Assembly (NCBI RefSeq): GCF_022398475.1
Contig: NZ_JAKEVM010000038.1
Span: forward strand, 1 to 32,897
DNA: 32,897 nt
Reading direction: 5' to 3'
Source: Pseudoalteromonas shioyasakiensis
GTDB lineage: Bacteria > Pseudomonadota > Gammaproteobacteria > Enterobacterales > Alteromonadaceae
Shown here: piece by piece, positions 8,273-17,245 of the stretch
Layout of the letters: every line of letters starts with the position of its first letter
Position numbering within the stretch: position 1 is the first letter of the stretch
Translations under genes and position numbers: made by a program
Notes under the pieces: generated by a model
What the model was told of the DNA's origin: nothing
The model's input: only the letters and a program-made list of their open reading frames with translations
The model's database searches: none

Positions 8273-10183
8273 AATGTCACTGTATCGTTGTTGCTCGCAA
8301 AGGCCAAAACCTGAAAGCTGCCTGACTTTATTGCGAGTAAATAAAGGCACGCTCATGCCCGCTAAAAAGCGGCACTGAGTATCGATGCTGACATCACTAA
8401 TCCCTTTAGCAGCTAAGTGCTGTTTAAGCTCAGCAACTTTGCTGGCAATCACATTTTGCTCAGGCATTTGATGCACTAATGAGTAACTAAGTTTTACCTG
8501 CTGGCCTCTACACACTGAACAATGGCCACATTGCTGGGGTGCATTTTGGTCATCAAAATAGCGGGCTAAGTTATAACTTAAGCAGCTATCTAGCTCAAAA
8601 AAGCGAACTAAAGTGGCAATACGTTTAATTTCAGCCTGCTCTTTTTCGATAAAATATTGGTGCAGTTGCTGTGCTAAATCAGCGTGATTTATTACCGAGT
8701 TATTCACCTCATACACTTGCGTAATACGTTTGGTTTCAAGGGCTATGAGGCCCTTTTCAGCCAAATAATCGAGCGCTGCAACTACGCGCTTTCTATCTAC
8801 TTGAGTAGCACTGGTTAATGCATCAAAATTAAGTGTGCCCCAAATTTTCTTAAACTCAGTGTGTTTGAATACCTGTTGTAAAAATGCTTGTCGATCAGCA
8901 TCAAACTGGCTAAGAAGCTCATTTTGATCCGTTAAAAACTTATATTTAAAATCGGCATAATAGGCATATAAAGGCGTAATAGCCCCTTGCATCTCTAACT
9001 GCACCAGTAAGGTTTTTAACGCTAAAGCACGAATATTACTTTCGCTCGATAAGCTGTACTCTTGCATTTCCCACTGGTTGTTCGTTTGCTCGTTGCGAAT
9101 GTTATTAATGACATAGTCAATCCCACTTTGCTCGGGAGTGTCGGCATAAACGAAGTTCTCAACGGTATTTAAGCCATCAAGGTTTGCTAGAGTAAAACAG
9201 TTTGACGGCGCACCATCTCGCCCTGCACGGCCAATCTCTTGGCTATAGTTTTCAATCGATTTTGGCAAATCATAGTGGATCACAAAACGAATATCAGACT
9301 TATCAACGCCCATCCCAAAAGCAATGGTTGCCACGACAATATTGATTTTACCCGCCATAAAATCGTCTTGAATTTGCCAGCGTTTATCATCCTCAAGGCC
9401 TGCATGATAAGCCACCGCATTAAAGCCCGCTCTTGCCAAGCCTTCTGCTACTTGCTCAGCGGTATGTTGTAAGGTGACATAAACAATCCCAGCACCTTGT
9501 TGGCTGGCTATAATACTGGCTAATTGCTGAGGTTTTTCTTGGCTTGCAACACTGAGCACTGATAAGTCGAGGTTGCTTCGGTAAAAGCCAGTTTGCACCA
9601 CACATTCTGGGGCAATAGCAAAACGCTCACACATATCGCGCTTTACTTTTTTAGTCGCTGTAGCAGTGAGAAGTAATACCAGTGGAATATTAAGCTCTTC
9701 ACGATAGCGCGGCAGTTTTAGGTAATCAGGCCTAAAGTTGTGACCCCATTCAGATATACAGTGCGCTTCATCAACCACCAGCATCGAAATAGGCACTTGT
9801 TTAATAAATTCACGAAAGCGCTCATTCTTAAAACGCTCAACTGAGACCATTAAAATTTTCACCTTTCCTGCTCGTACATCACTCATTACCGTATGACTTT
9901 GCTCACTGGTTTGGCTTGAATCAAGGCTTGCCGCGTAAATACCTTTGCTATTTAAAAAGCTGATCTGGTCTTTCATCAGCGCCAATAATGGCGAAACCAC
10001 TAAGGTCAAATTAGGTAGGTGCATTGCAGTTAATTGATAGCACAAGGATTTACCCGAGCCAGTTGGAAAAATTGCCAACGACGATTGCTGATTTAATAAC
10101 TGCTCAATGGTTTGTTGCTGACCTTGGCGAAACTCATTAAAGCCAAAGTATTGATTCAACGAAGTGTGTAGTGGTGTAGTCAT
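8249..10183 (-). CDS. recQ: RecQ-family ATP-dependent 3'-5' DNA helicase
   Basis: A 644-residue SF2 helicase that unwinds duplex and branched DNA in recombination and repair. Motifs in order: Walker A PTGSGKSLCYQ (K45), DEAH box VVDEAHCISEWGHNFRPDY (138-141, the RecQ signature), LLTATAT, second-domain VYVTLQHTAEQVA, FGMGVDKSDIRFVIHYDLP and arginine-finger region QEIGRAGRDG. The RecQ-Ct zinc knuckle (DSC...CGHCSVC) and a winged-helix region follow. The last 70 residues do not look like a standard HRDC domain but contain a conserved-looking FLAGMSVPLFTRNK, so this may be a RecQ paralogue rather than the E. coli RecQ orthologue. GAGGGAT precedes the ATG. Confidence 0.9.
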   Translation of the reverse strand: MTTPLHTSLNQYFGFNEFRQGQQQTIEQLLNQQSSLAIFPTGSGKSLCYQLTAMHLPNLTLVVSPLLALMKDQISFLNSKGIYAASLDSSQTSEQSHTVMSDVRAGKVKILMVSVERFKNERFREFIKQVPISMLVVDEAHCISEWGHNFRPDYLKLPRYREELNIPLVLLLTATATKKVKRDMCERFAIAPECVVQTGFYRSNLDLSVLSVASQEKPQQLASIIASQQGAGIVYVTLQHTAEQVAEGLARAGFNAVAYHAGLEDDKRWQIQDDFMAGKINIVVATIAFGMGVDKSDIRFVIHYDLPKSIENYSQEIGRAGRDGAPSNCFTLANLDGLNTVENFVYADTPEQSGIDYVINNIRNEQTNNQWEMQEYSLSSESNIRALALKTLLVQLEMQGAITPLYAYYADFKYKFLTDQNELLSQFDADRQAFLQQVFKHTEFKKIWGTLNFDALTSATQVDRKRVVAALDYLAEKGLIALETKRITQVYEVNNSVINHADLAQQLHQYFIEKEQAEIKRIATLVRFFELDSCLSYNLARYFDDQNAPQQCGHCSVCRGQQVKLSYSLVHQMPEQNVIASKVAELKQHLAAKGISDVSIDTQCRFLAGMSVPLFTRNKVRQLSGFGLCEQQRYSDIKALLQQL

Positions 10184-10363
10184 CCTGATCCCTCACTGTC
10201 ATTTCCCTTTTCAGGTAATGATAGGTCTCTTACTGCGAATTAGCCATGTTAACCTGTTTAACTCAATCTCCCAAGGCCGTTGATATAACTAAGCGCACTA
10301 TATTGTTCTTAACAGGTACTGACAAAATCAGTAAAAAGGCGCACAATGGGCGCGTTGCCATGG

Positions 10364-10422
10364 GGTATTGATGGATGGACTTACAATACCTAAGCGCTTT
10401 TTCTCAGGAGTGTTTAGGTATT
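10364..10422 (+). promoter_or_regulatory. ndh leader with mutually exclusive pairing segments
   Basis: Three segments precede the ndh ribosome site: A = GGTATTG (10364-10370), B = CAATACCTAA (10384-10393) and C = TTAGGTATT (10414-10422). B can pair perfectly with A (7 bp, 13-base loop) or with C (9 bp, 20-base loop), but not both. C ends nine bases before the GAGGG ribosome site. This could be an RNA switch or attenuator, or three copies of a DNA operator half-site. The transcription start is not known. Confidence 0.4.
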
Positions 10423-10442
10423 ATACTTTTGAGGGCAACGTA

Positions 10443-11747
10443 ATGATTAACCAACCTCCTAAAATCGTGATAGTCGGTGGTGGCGCTGGTGGCTTAGAAC
10501 TAGCAACACAATTAGGACACAAACTCGGGAAAAAACGCCAAGCAGAGATACTTTTAATCGATAAAAACCGCAGCCATATTTGGAAGCCGTTACTTCATGA
10601 AGTAGCGACGGGGTCGATTGATGCCGATTTAGACGGCGTTGTATACTCAGCTCATGCAGCAAAACACCATTATAATTTTCAACTCGGCAGCTTTTGCCAC
10701 TTAGATCAAACCAACAAAACCATCACTTTAAGTGAGTTAAAAGACGAGCTTGGCCACCGTATTTTACCTGAGCGCCAAGTCAGTTATGACTACCTCGTAC
10801 TTGCCATTGGCAGTGTTAGTAACGACTTTAATACCCCAGGTGTTAACAAGCACTGTTTTTACCTTGATTCAAACCAGCAAGCTGAGCGCTTTCAGCATGC
10901 TCTACTCGATAACTTCACCCGCTTACATCAAGATGATGACCCACAGCACTCCTTAACCATTGCCATAGTGGGGGGTGGTGCAACTGGGGTCGAGCTGTCA
11001 GCAGAGCTTTATCATGTATCAGACATGCTAAAAATGTATGGCCTGAATAAAATGACCGCTAAACGCTTACATATTGATTTAATTGAAGCAGGGCCGCGAA
11101 TTTTACCCGCGTTACCAGAGCGCATTGCAAACTCAGCTAAGCGTGAACTGGTTAAATTAGGGGTAACAGTGCGCGAAGGAACGCAAGTAAAAGAGGCCAC
11201 AGAAAACAGCTTTATCACCAAAAACGATGAACATATCAAAGCCGACATTATGGTTTGGGCTGCGGGTGTAAAAGCACCTGATTTCATTAAAGACATTGGT
11301 ATCTTTGAACTTACCCGCAATAACCAAATTAAGGTGAACCAATATCTGCAAAGTAGCGTTAACGACGACATTTTTGTGATTGGTGATTGCTGTGCATTTA
11401 CTCAAGAAGATGGCACACAAGTGCCACCCAGAGCGCAATCGGCCCATCAAATGGCGCAATGTGTTGAAAAAAACCTTATAGCTACACTCAAAGACCAGCC
11501 ACTCAGTGCTTTTACCTACAGTGATCATGGCTCTTTAGTTAACTTGTCACGCTACAGCACGGTAGGCAGTTTAATGGGCAACCTAACCAGCAATAGCTTT
11601 TTTATAGAGGGTAAAATAGCGCGATTTATGTATATTTCGCTATATCGTATGCATCAACGTGCCATTCATGGCAGTGCAAAAACCTTTGCACTGTGGATCA
11701 GCGAAAAAGTACTACGCGTTGTTAGGCCAAAAATGAAACTGCATTAA
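10443..11747 (+). CDS. ndh: Type II NADH:quinone dehydrogenase
   Basis: A 434-residue flavoprotein, exactly the length of E. coli Ndh and colinear with it. It oxidises NADH and reduces ubiquinone at the inner face of the cytoplasmic membrane without pumping protons. The FAD dinucleotide fold is KIVIVGGGAGGLELATQLG, followed by SHIWKPLLHEVATGS. The NAD-binding fold is IAIVGGGATGVELSAEL, the FAD ribityl site is VIGDCCAF, then PPRAQSAHQMAQ and the membrane-association end ARFMYISLYRMHQRAIHG. The frame is open upstream to 10368, but ATG 10443 is preferred because GAGGG lies eight bases before it and family alignment begins there. The leader holds alternative hairpins. Confidence 0.93.
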   Translation: MINQPPKIVIVGGGAGGLELATQLGHKLGKKRQAEILLIDKNRSHIWKPLLHEVATGSIDADLDGVVYSAHAAKHHYNFQLGSFCHLDQTNKTITLSELKDELGHRILPERQVSYDYLVLAIGSVSNDFNTPGVNKHCFYLDSNQQAERFQHALLDNFTRLHQDDDPQHSLTIAIVGGGATGVELSAELYHVSDMLKMYGLNKMTAKRLHIDLIEAGPRILPALPERIANSAKRELVKLGVTVREGTQVKEATENSFITKNDEHIKADIMVWAAGVKAPDFIKDIGIFELTRNNQIKVNQYLQSSVNDDIFVIGDCCAFTQEDGTQVPPRAQSAHQMAQCVEKNLIATLKDQPLSAFTYSDHGSLVNLSRYSTVGSLMGNLTSNSFFIEGKIARFMYISLYRMHQRAIHGSAKTFALWISEKVLRVVRPKMKLH

Positions 11748-11759
11748 GCTACGGCATAA

Positions 11760-11786
11760 AGCCGACAAATTAGTTGTTTGTCGGCT
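11760..11786 (+). terminator. Hairpin after ndh
   Basis: A perfect 10-bp inverted repeat, AGCCGACAAA / TTTGTCGGCT, with a 7-base loop, begins 12 bases after the ndh stop. It is followed by ACTTGTGC, a poor U tract, so it may be a partial terminator or an mRNA-stabilising hairpin. Confidence 0.6.
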
Positions 11787-11811
11787 ACTTGTGCACTTCG
11801 TCCCCAAGTCA

Positions 11812-11839
11812 TTGACATTAAACTATAAAGACATACACT
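11812..11839 (+). promoter_or_regulatory. Sigma70-type promoter of the unknown 709-residue protein gene
   Basis: A consensus -35 TTGACA (11812-11817) is followed after 16 bases by TACACT (11834-11839; 4 of 6 matches to TATAAT). Transcription would begin near 11846, about 20 bases before the ATG. Confidence 0.55.
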
Positions 11840-11867
11840 TCAGGCAAGATAAATCCATGGATTGAAT

Positions 11868-13997
11868 ATGAAAAAAGGTATTTCGCTAACCGTTTTTGCA
11901 GGGTTTTGTGCCTTTGGTGCCTACCTGATATTAGATAACCCCACTCCCATTGAAGCGATAAGCAATGAAGTCTCAACATCTACTGCTACTGTCGCTGAAC
12001 AAAATAACGCTACGAGTTTATTTGAACCATTAAGCCAGCCAAATAGTAAAGCATTGGAGCTGGCTAAACTCAAGCTAGCCAAACGCCAGTGTAAGCAACA
12101 AAGTTTAAAAGCCACTCAAGCTGCAGCTGATCACAGTCAAATAGAGGCAGCGATTAAACAAGCATTAAAAGACGGCGACTCTCTTGAAGATATTTTAAGT
12201 TATTCGGAACTTGTGAAAATATCTTACCGTTCATTTAATAACTTAGTTATTAACGCCATCAAAGAGAATGCAGAACAGCAATTTCAATATGCCTCATCAG
12301 TTAACATATTAAAAAGCTGGCAAGGGCTTGAGGTCATTGATTATTTTGATGCAGATACAATCAATCAACTAACGGCAATTAATGGACCCCTTAGCCAAAA
12401 TACAGGTTCAATGATGTTTAATGTTCCATTACCTGAGCAAGTAAACAAAACAGCATTGTACAAACTATTAGATAACAACGATGATTTTAATACCTATTTA
12501 AAAACACCATTTAAAATCGGTCCATCACGGCTCATTTCACCCTCTATTTTGTTTCTTGCTAATGCTAATACGCTTAGTTTGACTGAGTTTGAAAACGCAA
12601 TATCCAGCAAAGAGTTTACTGTTAACGATATCGCTGTGGCTTTAAAAAGCAACTTACCTAATGATTATTTAACAGCACTGATCTCTCAAACAGCACAGCT
12701 AAACGGCTCGCCTACAGCAATGAGTGATGACTTTATGGATGAACAACTGTATTTAAACCTTGCTGATGTGGCTGTGAGTGAATTTAACGTACCAATTTTA
12801 AAGTTGTTAAGTGAACGAGGTATTGAGCCCACTAATCAGCCAAATGTATTTACAGCGATGGATATAGCCATTGTAAACCTTAAGGGCAGCTCAAATAGCG
12901 AAGTACAGCCACTAGAGAGCAAACACTTAGAAACACTAAGTTATCTAAAAAATAAAGGTTATCGAGCTCACGGTGAGCTTGTGCGCGACACACCGAACGA
13001 TAGGCTACTGATGCTTAAATCTTCATTCTTACCGAGTAGCCTTTTATTTGTTGGCGACCAAGTTGCTAATGATGCTTTTTCTCAGTTCAAAGATTTAAAG
13101 CTAATCCCAAATAACCAAGCATTTAAACGTAAAGAAAAAGATAACTCTGTAATATCAAAAGCTCTCAGTGCCTATGAGAGACAAAAACAGCAAGCCAAAA
13201 AAATAACTCCTGAGTGTGAAACGATAGATCAGCGGATCAATTCACTAGAAGCGATAAAAACACGCTCTCAAGCACTCGAAGAATTAGAAACGCTCGAAGC
13301 TCAACAAGGCTTACTAACTCCCAATACGCTTCAAGAAATCGACCCAGTGCAGGTTCATAATTGGCAATTCTTGCACTTAAATGATTATAAATATCAAACC
13401 TCAACGCAGTATCAAGCCTTTAAAGAAGCAATTGTCGAAAAAGACCTTAATACTGTTGCAACGATTACCCAAACAGCAAAACTCAGTACCCACCAGACAA
13501 ATATGTTGCTTGCAGCAACAATAGAAAACCCTCAACAACTGACGTCTATTTGGCAAAACAGAGTCGACCCAACCGCACCTGAAAATCTTTATGTATTTAC
13601 TAAGTTAGCGTTAGAACAATGGCAAACATTAGCTGACAACGGCTTTGATTTTTCATTAAAAGACATGCAAAACAACGATATGTACTTTTATGCAAGCATG
13701 CATTCAAATGCAGCAGTTGAGTTTTTAATGAGCCTTGCAGTTACGCATGATTTTTCTAAGCCTGGGCTTGATATTCTCGACCAAGCACTGGAGCAAAGCT
13801 ATAACACACAAACCCTCGCAGACTATATGCCAAGCGCATTAAAACTTGTTGAGCAATATGAGCCTAACCACTTTCGTCGTGCCCAGCGTCTAAAAGTTTT
13901 TGTCCCTAATGTTTATGAAGAGCTTATTAAACTTGAGCCAAAACTTGCACCCAAAGATGGCACTGTAATGAATAATTATCAGTACAGCGCTTATTAA
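11868..13997 (+). CDS. Large exported or membrane-anchored protein of unknown function
   Basis: About 709 residues from ATG 11868 (TTG 11862 is in frame). I recognise no family. An N-terminal hydrophobic stretch (ISLTVFAGFCAFGAYLIL) after MKKG is a signal peptide or single membrane anchor, so the body is probably periplasmic. The rest is almost wholly helical, Gln/Asn/Lys/Leu-rich, and has weak ankyrin-like helical pairs, for example ILKLLSERGIEPTN with TAMDIAIVNL, and AVEFLMSLA with ILDQALEQ. Coiled-coil-like stretches occur at SALEAIKTR and ALEELETLEAQQ type segments in the middle. Only a few Cys are present. There is no clear ribosome site; a minimal reading frame ATG-GAT-TGA (11857-11865) ends three bases before the start. 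It is probably transcribed alone from the promoter at 11812. Confidence 0.8.
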   Translation: MKKGISLTVFAGFCAFGAYLILDNPTPIEAISNEVSTSTATVAEQNNATSLFEPLSQPNSKALELAKLKLAKRQCKQQSLKATQAAADHSQIEAAIKQALKDGDSLEDILSYSELVKISYRSFNNLVINAIKENAEQQFQYASSVNILKSWQGLEVIDYFDADTINQLTAINGPLSQNTGSMMFNVPLPEQVNKTALYKLLDNNDDFNTYLKTPFKIGPSRLISPSILFLANANTLSLTEFENAISSKEFTVNDIAVALKSNLPNDYLTALISQTAQLNGSPTAMSDDFMDEQLYLNLADVAVSEFNVPILKLLSERGIEPTNQPNVFTAMDIAIVNLKGSSNSEVQPLESKHLETLSYLKNKGYRAHGELVRDTPNDRLLMLKSSFLPSSLLFVGDQVANDAFSQFKDLKLIPNNQAFKRKEKDNSVISKALSAYERQKQQAKKITPECETIDQRINSLEAIKTRSQALEELETLEAQQGLLTPNTLQEIDPVQVHNWQFLHLNDYKYQTSTQYQAFKEAIVEKDLNTVATITQTAKLSTHQTNMLLAATIENPQQLTSIWQNRVDPTAPENLYVFTKLALEQWQTLADNGFDFSLKDMQNNDMYFYASMHSNAAVEFLMSLAVTHDFSKPGLDILDQALEQSYNTQTLADYMPSALKLVEQYEPNHFRRAQRLKVFVPNVYEELIKLEPKLAPKDGTVMNNYQYSAY

Positions 13998-14011
13998 GCT
14001 CCTTAGCTATT

Positions 14012-14045
14012 TGAGCCGTAAATTAACCTATCTGTTTACGGCTCA
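14012..14045 (+). terminator. Hairpin between the unknown gene and mntP
   Basis: A perfect 11-bp inverted repeat, TGAGCCGTAAA / TTTACGGCTCA, with a 12-base loop, 14 bases after the upstream stop. No U tract follows (GCCGCGTATAAT), so it could be a terminator dependent on other factors or part of the mntP regulatory region. Confidence 0.45.
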
Positions 14046-14051
14046 GCCGCG

Positions 14052-14075
14052 TATAATGCCCACTTTTTGTGGGGC
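14052..14075 (+). promoter_or_regulatory. mntP: mntP -10 box and ribosome-site hairpin
   Basis: A perfect TATAAT (14052-14057) is followed at once by CCCAC-TTTTT-GTGGG (14059-14073). The right arm of this hairpin contains the GGGG (14071-14074) that is the best ribosome site for the TTG start at 14083. No good -35 is seen at 16-18 bases. The arrangement suggests translational control or an activator-dependent promoter. I found no yybP-ykoY manganese riboswitch core here. Confidence 0.4.
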
Positions 14076-14082
14076 GCAAAAA

Positions 14083-14655
14083 TTGAATATTATTACCCTA
14101 AGCGTTTTATCGCTTGCTATGTCGACTGATGCTTTTGCAGCTTCAATCACCAAAGGCAGTACGCTTAAAAATCCTCGCGTTCTGAGTGCAATCAAGCTTG
14201 GTTTATTGTTTGGCTGTATCGAAGCTATCGCACCGATTGTTGGCTGGCTAATTGGCAGTGCCGGTGCAGATTACGTTGAAGCGTTTGATCACTGGATTGC
14301 CTTTGTGTTGTTAGTGGGTTTAGGCATCCATATGTTGCTTGAGAGTCGTAAAGAAGATGACGACGATGAAGAAGAAGTTACACCTAACACTAAGCGCTCT
14401 TTCATTGCCACATTACTAACCGCTATTGGCACCAGTATAGATGCGATGACAGTCGGTATTAGCCTAGCTTTCATGAAAGTAAATATTTACTTAGCAGCCG
14501 CCATGATAGGCCTAGCAACCACAATTATGGTTACCATCGGCGCGCTACTTGGTAACGTAATGAGTGGCTGGGTTGGCAAAAAAGCCGAAGCAATCGGCGG
14601 TGTTGCACTTATCTTTATTGGTTGTGGAATCCTGTACAGCCACACCATGGCTTAA
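14083..14655 (+). CDS. mntP: Manganese efflux pump MntP
   Basis: A six-helix inner-membrane exporter of Mn2+, about 190 residues (E. coli MntP is 188). Two homologous halves carry the transport acidic motifs: MSTDAFAASITKG in helix 1 and IGTSIDAMTVGISLAF in helix 4. IEAIAPIVGWLIG and FDHWIAFVLLVGLGIHML are also family-typical. The acidic loop DDDDEEE lies between the halves. The frame is open back to TTG 14011, but that would add 24 residues absent from the family. TTG 14083 fits because family proteins begin MNIT-like and GGGG lies eight bases upstream. The stop codon overlaps that of the convergent GGDEF-EAL gene. Confidence 0.9.
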   Translation: MNIITLSVLSLAMSTDAFAASITKGSTLKNPRVLSAIKLGLLFGCIEAIAPIVGWLIGSAGADYVEAFDHWIAFVLLVGLGIHMLLESRKEDDDDEEEVTPNTKRSFIATLLTAIGTSIDAMTVGISLAFMKVNIYLAAAMIGLATTIMVTIGALLGNVMSGWVGKKAEAIGGVALIFIGCGILYSHTMA

Positions 14656-17105
14656 CCTAATAGCTTATCAAACTCTTCTTTGGGCATGGGCTTATGAAAA
14701 TAGTACCCTTGCCCAAGTTCGCAGCCTAAATCGATTAAACTATTCAAATGCTGTTTTTCTTCAATACCTTCAGCCACAATTTGCAAATTCAAGGTATGCG
14801 CTAAACTGGTGATGGTTCTAACAATGTCCATACTTTGCGTATCAGTGAGCATATCTCTCACAAAAGATTGATCTATTTTGAGTACATCAACGGGGAAGAG
14901 TTTTAAATAAGACAAACTTGAATAGCCCGTACCAAAGTCATCTATAGCAATGGTTAACCCCAAATCAGAGAGTTTATTAAGCATGATTTTTATTTCTTCA
15001 AAATCATGCATCAACGCGCTTTCGGTTACTTCAAGCTCTAACAGCTCACTGGCAAGCCCCGCTTGTTCAATCGTATCAGCAACGAGATTACAAAAATTAC
15101 CATCGGTAAATTGTTTTGCTGCAATGTTCACGGCAACCTTTATGTTATGCCCTTTGTCGGCCCACTCTTTAGCCGCTTTACAGCTTTGCTTAATCACTGA
15201 CTGACCCAAAGCATGAATGAGACCTGTTTCTTCTGCAAGGGGTATAAAATCCAGTGGTGAAATAAGTTTATTGTCGTTATCTCGAAGCCGTACTAAGGCT
15301 TCGACACCAATGATTTTCCGGGTTGCGAGAGCTAGTTTCGGCTGATAAAACACCTCAATCTTATCTTGCTCAATAGCATGTCTTAAGAGCTTTTCAACGC
15401 TTTGCCGCTGCTTAAATTGATACTCTAAGTCATCGGAGTAATAGCAAAAACGGTTACGCCCCTGCTCTTTCGCACGGTACATGGCTGCATCTGCATGAGT
15501 CATCATTTCTTCTGCTTGAGTAGAGTCAGCAGGGTTAACACTCACCCCCACACTGACCGATAAAATATACTCTTGGCTATCAATACGAAACGGCTCATTC
15601 ATGGTGTTAATAATGTCGCTGGCAATGGCATCTATCGCGGAGGTGCTCTGCACGTCAGGTAATAAAATCACAAATTCATCACCGCCAATTCTAGCTAACG
15701 TGGTGTTTAAATCGATGAGAGACTCAAGGCGCTTAGCCACATGTTTAATAATTAAATCGCCTTGATGATGACCTAGGGTATCGTTTAAGTACTTAAAGTG
15801 GTCAATATCAATCAGCATTAAAGCCACTTTTTTCTTCATACTACGAGCAACTTTACATGCATGGGTGACTCTATCATGTAACAACACCCGATTAGGCAAA
15901 TCGGTCAGTAAATCATGATTTGCTAAATGACTCATTTTCACGGCCATCGCGATTGATTCACTGACATCATGAAACACGATAATACCGCCGATGATGTTAC
16001 CTTCAATATCTCGTATTGGCGCAGCTGAATCTTCGACCCTATAAACTCGCCCATCAAGCCCGGTTAATTGACTGTTTAACGCCATAGCAACAATGCGCTG
16101 CTCTTTTAAAGCAACAGATATAGGATTGACGAGTGTTTTGTTCGATGTTGCATCAACGAGCTTCATTACCTCTTCAATATGGCGCCCTTTTGCCTCTTCA
16201 ACGAGCCAACCTGTTAATCGCTCAGCAATGGGGTTCATAAAGTTAATAATTGCGTTGTTCTCCGTGGCTATTACGGCATCACCAATAGAATTAAGCATAA
16301 CCCGTAAACGTTCAGACTCATTCGATAGCAGTTTTTTTGTATGGGTAATTGAGGTGATGTCCGAAAGAGTAAGAATAACACCTACAACTTCTCGCTCTTT
16401 TATTCTTAAACTTATTTGCGCTCTAACATATTCAATCTTATTGCGAGGGCTAGGCAACTGAATATTTAAAACTTCTTGCTCTATTCCCTCAGTCAAGCAG
16501 CGATGAAAAGCCTTATACAATTCATCAGGTAATACATCTTTGGCGAAACAACCTAACATTTGCTCGCTGCTTTTTGAAAACCAATGGCTGGTTTCATCAT
16601 TGCTGAAAAGGTTTTCCTCGGTATTTGACCAGTAAGATATATACACAGGTACTTGAGCAACGAGTGTCGAAATATCATTTCGTGCAGCTAATATCTGTGC
16701 TTCTTGGTGTTTAAGCTTTAACTGGTTTTGTACTCTGAGCCGGCAGATATTCAAATCAACGGGCTTATGAATAAGATCAATCCCGCCGCTTGCAAAACTT
16801 TGATACTCAAAAATTTGTTCATTGTGAGAAGTAACAAAAATCACATGGCTCTGTGCTGTTTTTGGGTTGTTTTTAAGCTTTTTACATACCTCAAAGCCAT
16901 TCATACCAGGCATTTCGATATCTAGTAAAATAACATCAGGCTGAAAGAAAGTTGCTTTTTCAATTGCTTGAGCACCATTATCGCAACAAACTATCTCACC
17001 AAGGTCGCTAAGCGACTCTGCCATAATCATCAAACTAGTAGGCTCATCATCCACTACAAGCACTTTGTTGTGTGAATTTTCATGATGAGAAAAAAGCATA
17101 TCCAT
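14652..17105 (-). CDS. REC-PAS-PAS-GGDEF-EAL cyclic-di-GMP regulator
   Basis: An 817-residue cytoplasmic protein. The N-terminal receiver (13-130) has phosphoacceptor D62 (ILLDIEMPGMNG) and HKPVD. Two PAS-type sensor regions follow (about 140-250 and 265-385; LNSIGDAVIATENN and MNPIAERLTGW are in the second). The GGDEF domain (about 390-550) has an intact RIGGDEF (474-478) but no RxxD inhibitory site. The EAL domain (about 570-817) has VEALVRL, LELEVTESAL, IDDFGTGYSSLSYLK, KIDQSFV and VAEGIEE, so the phosphodiesterase is probably active. It may therefore make or degrade c-di-GMP depending on phosphorylation and PAS signals. It is divergent from a REC-GGDEF and hybrid kinase pair, whose kinase is a candidate phosphodonor. 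Confidence 0.9.
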   Translation of the reverse strand: MDMLFSHHENSHNKVLVVDDEPTSLMIMAESLSDLGEIVCCDNGAQAIEKATFFQPDVILLDIEMPGMNGFEVCKKLKNNPKTAQSHVIFVTSHNEQIFEYQSFASGGIDLIHKPVDLNICRLRVQNQLKLKHQEAQILAARNDISTLVAQVPVYISYWSNTEENLFSNDETSHWFSKSSEQMLGCFAKDVLPDELYKAFHRCLTEGIEQEVLNIQLPSPRNKIEYVRAQISLRIKEREVVGVILTLSDITSITHTKKLLSNESERLRVMLNSIGDAVIATENNAIINFMNPIAERLTGWLVEEAKGRHIEEVMKLVDATSNKTLVNPISVALKEQRIVAMALNSQLTGLDGRVYRVEDSAAPIRDIEGNIIGGIIVFHDVSESIAMAVKMSHLANHDLLTDLPNRVLLHDRVTHACKVARSMKKKVALMLIDIDHFKYLNDTLGHHQGDLIIKHVAKRLESLIDLNTTLARIGGDEFVILLPDVQSTSAIDAIASDIINTMNEPFRIDSQEYILSVSVGVSVNPADSTQAEEMMTHADAAMYRAKEQGRNRFCYYSDDLEYQFKQRQSVEKLLRHAIEQDKIEVFYQPKLALATRKIIGVEALVRLRDNDNKLISPLDFIPLAEETGLIHALGQSVIKQSCKAAKEWADKGHNIKVAVNIAAKQFTDGNFCNLVADTIEQAGLASELLELEVTESALMHDFEEIKIMLNKLSDLGLTIAIDDFGTGYSSLSYLKLFPVDVLKIDQSFVRDMLTDTQSMDIVRTITSLAHTLNLQIVAEGIEEKQHLNSLIDLGCELGQGYYFHKPMPKEEFDKLLG

Positions 17106-17245
17106 CGCCTCTGCAAGTAGTACATAAAAAAACTCTAGTCCTATCTCACCAGACGCGCCAATATAAAAAATGACTTTTTAATTCTTAAGTTGTAGAAAAT
17201 CCCAAAATCCAGTCTATGCTTTATTCATCGCTTGGAGGGAATAGT

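Noticed and set aside
10368..10442. 25-residue N-terminal extension of Ndh
   Set aside because: Family proteins start at the equivalent of ATG 10443, which has a well-placed GAGGG; the extension overlaps the leader hairpins.
11857..11865. Three-codon upstream reading frame ATG-GAT-TGA before the unknown large gene
   Set aside because: Such short frames arise often by chance, it lacks a ribosome site, and no coupling evidence is visible.
14000..14083. yybP-ykoY manganese riboswitch before mntP
   Set aside because: The conserved core of that class could not be found by eye; the region holds only two simple hairpins and a TATAAT.
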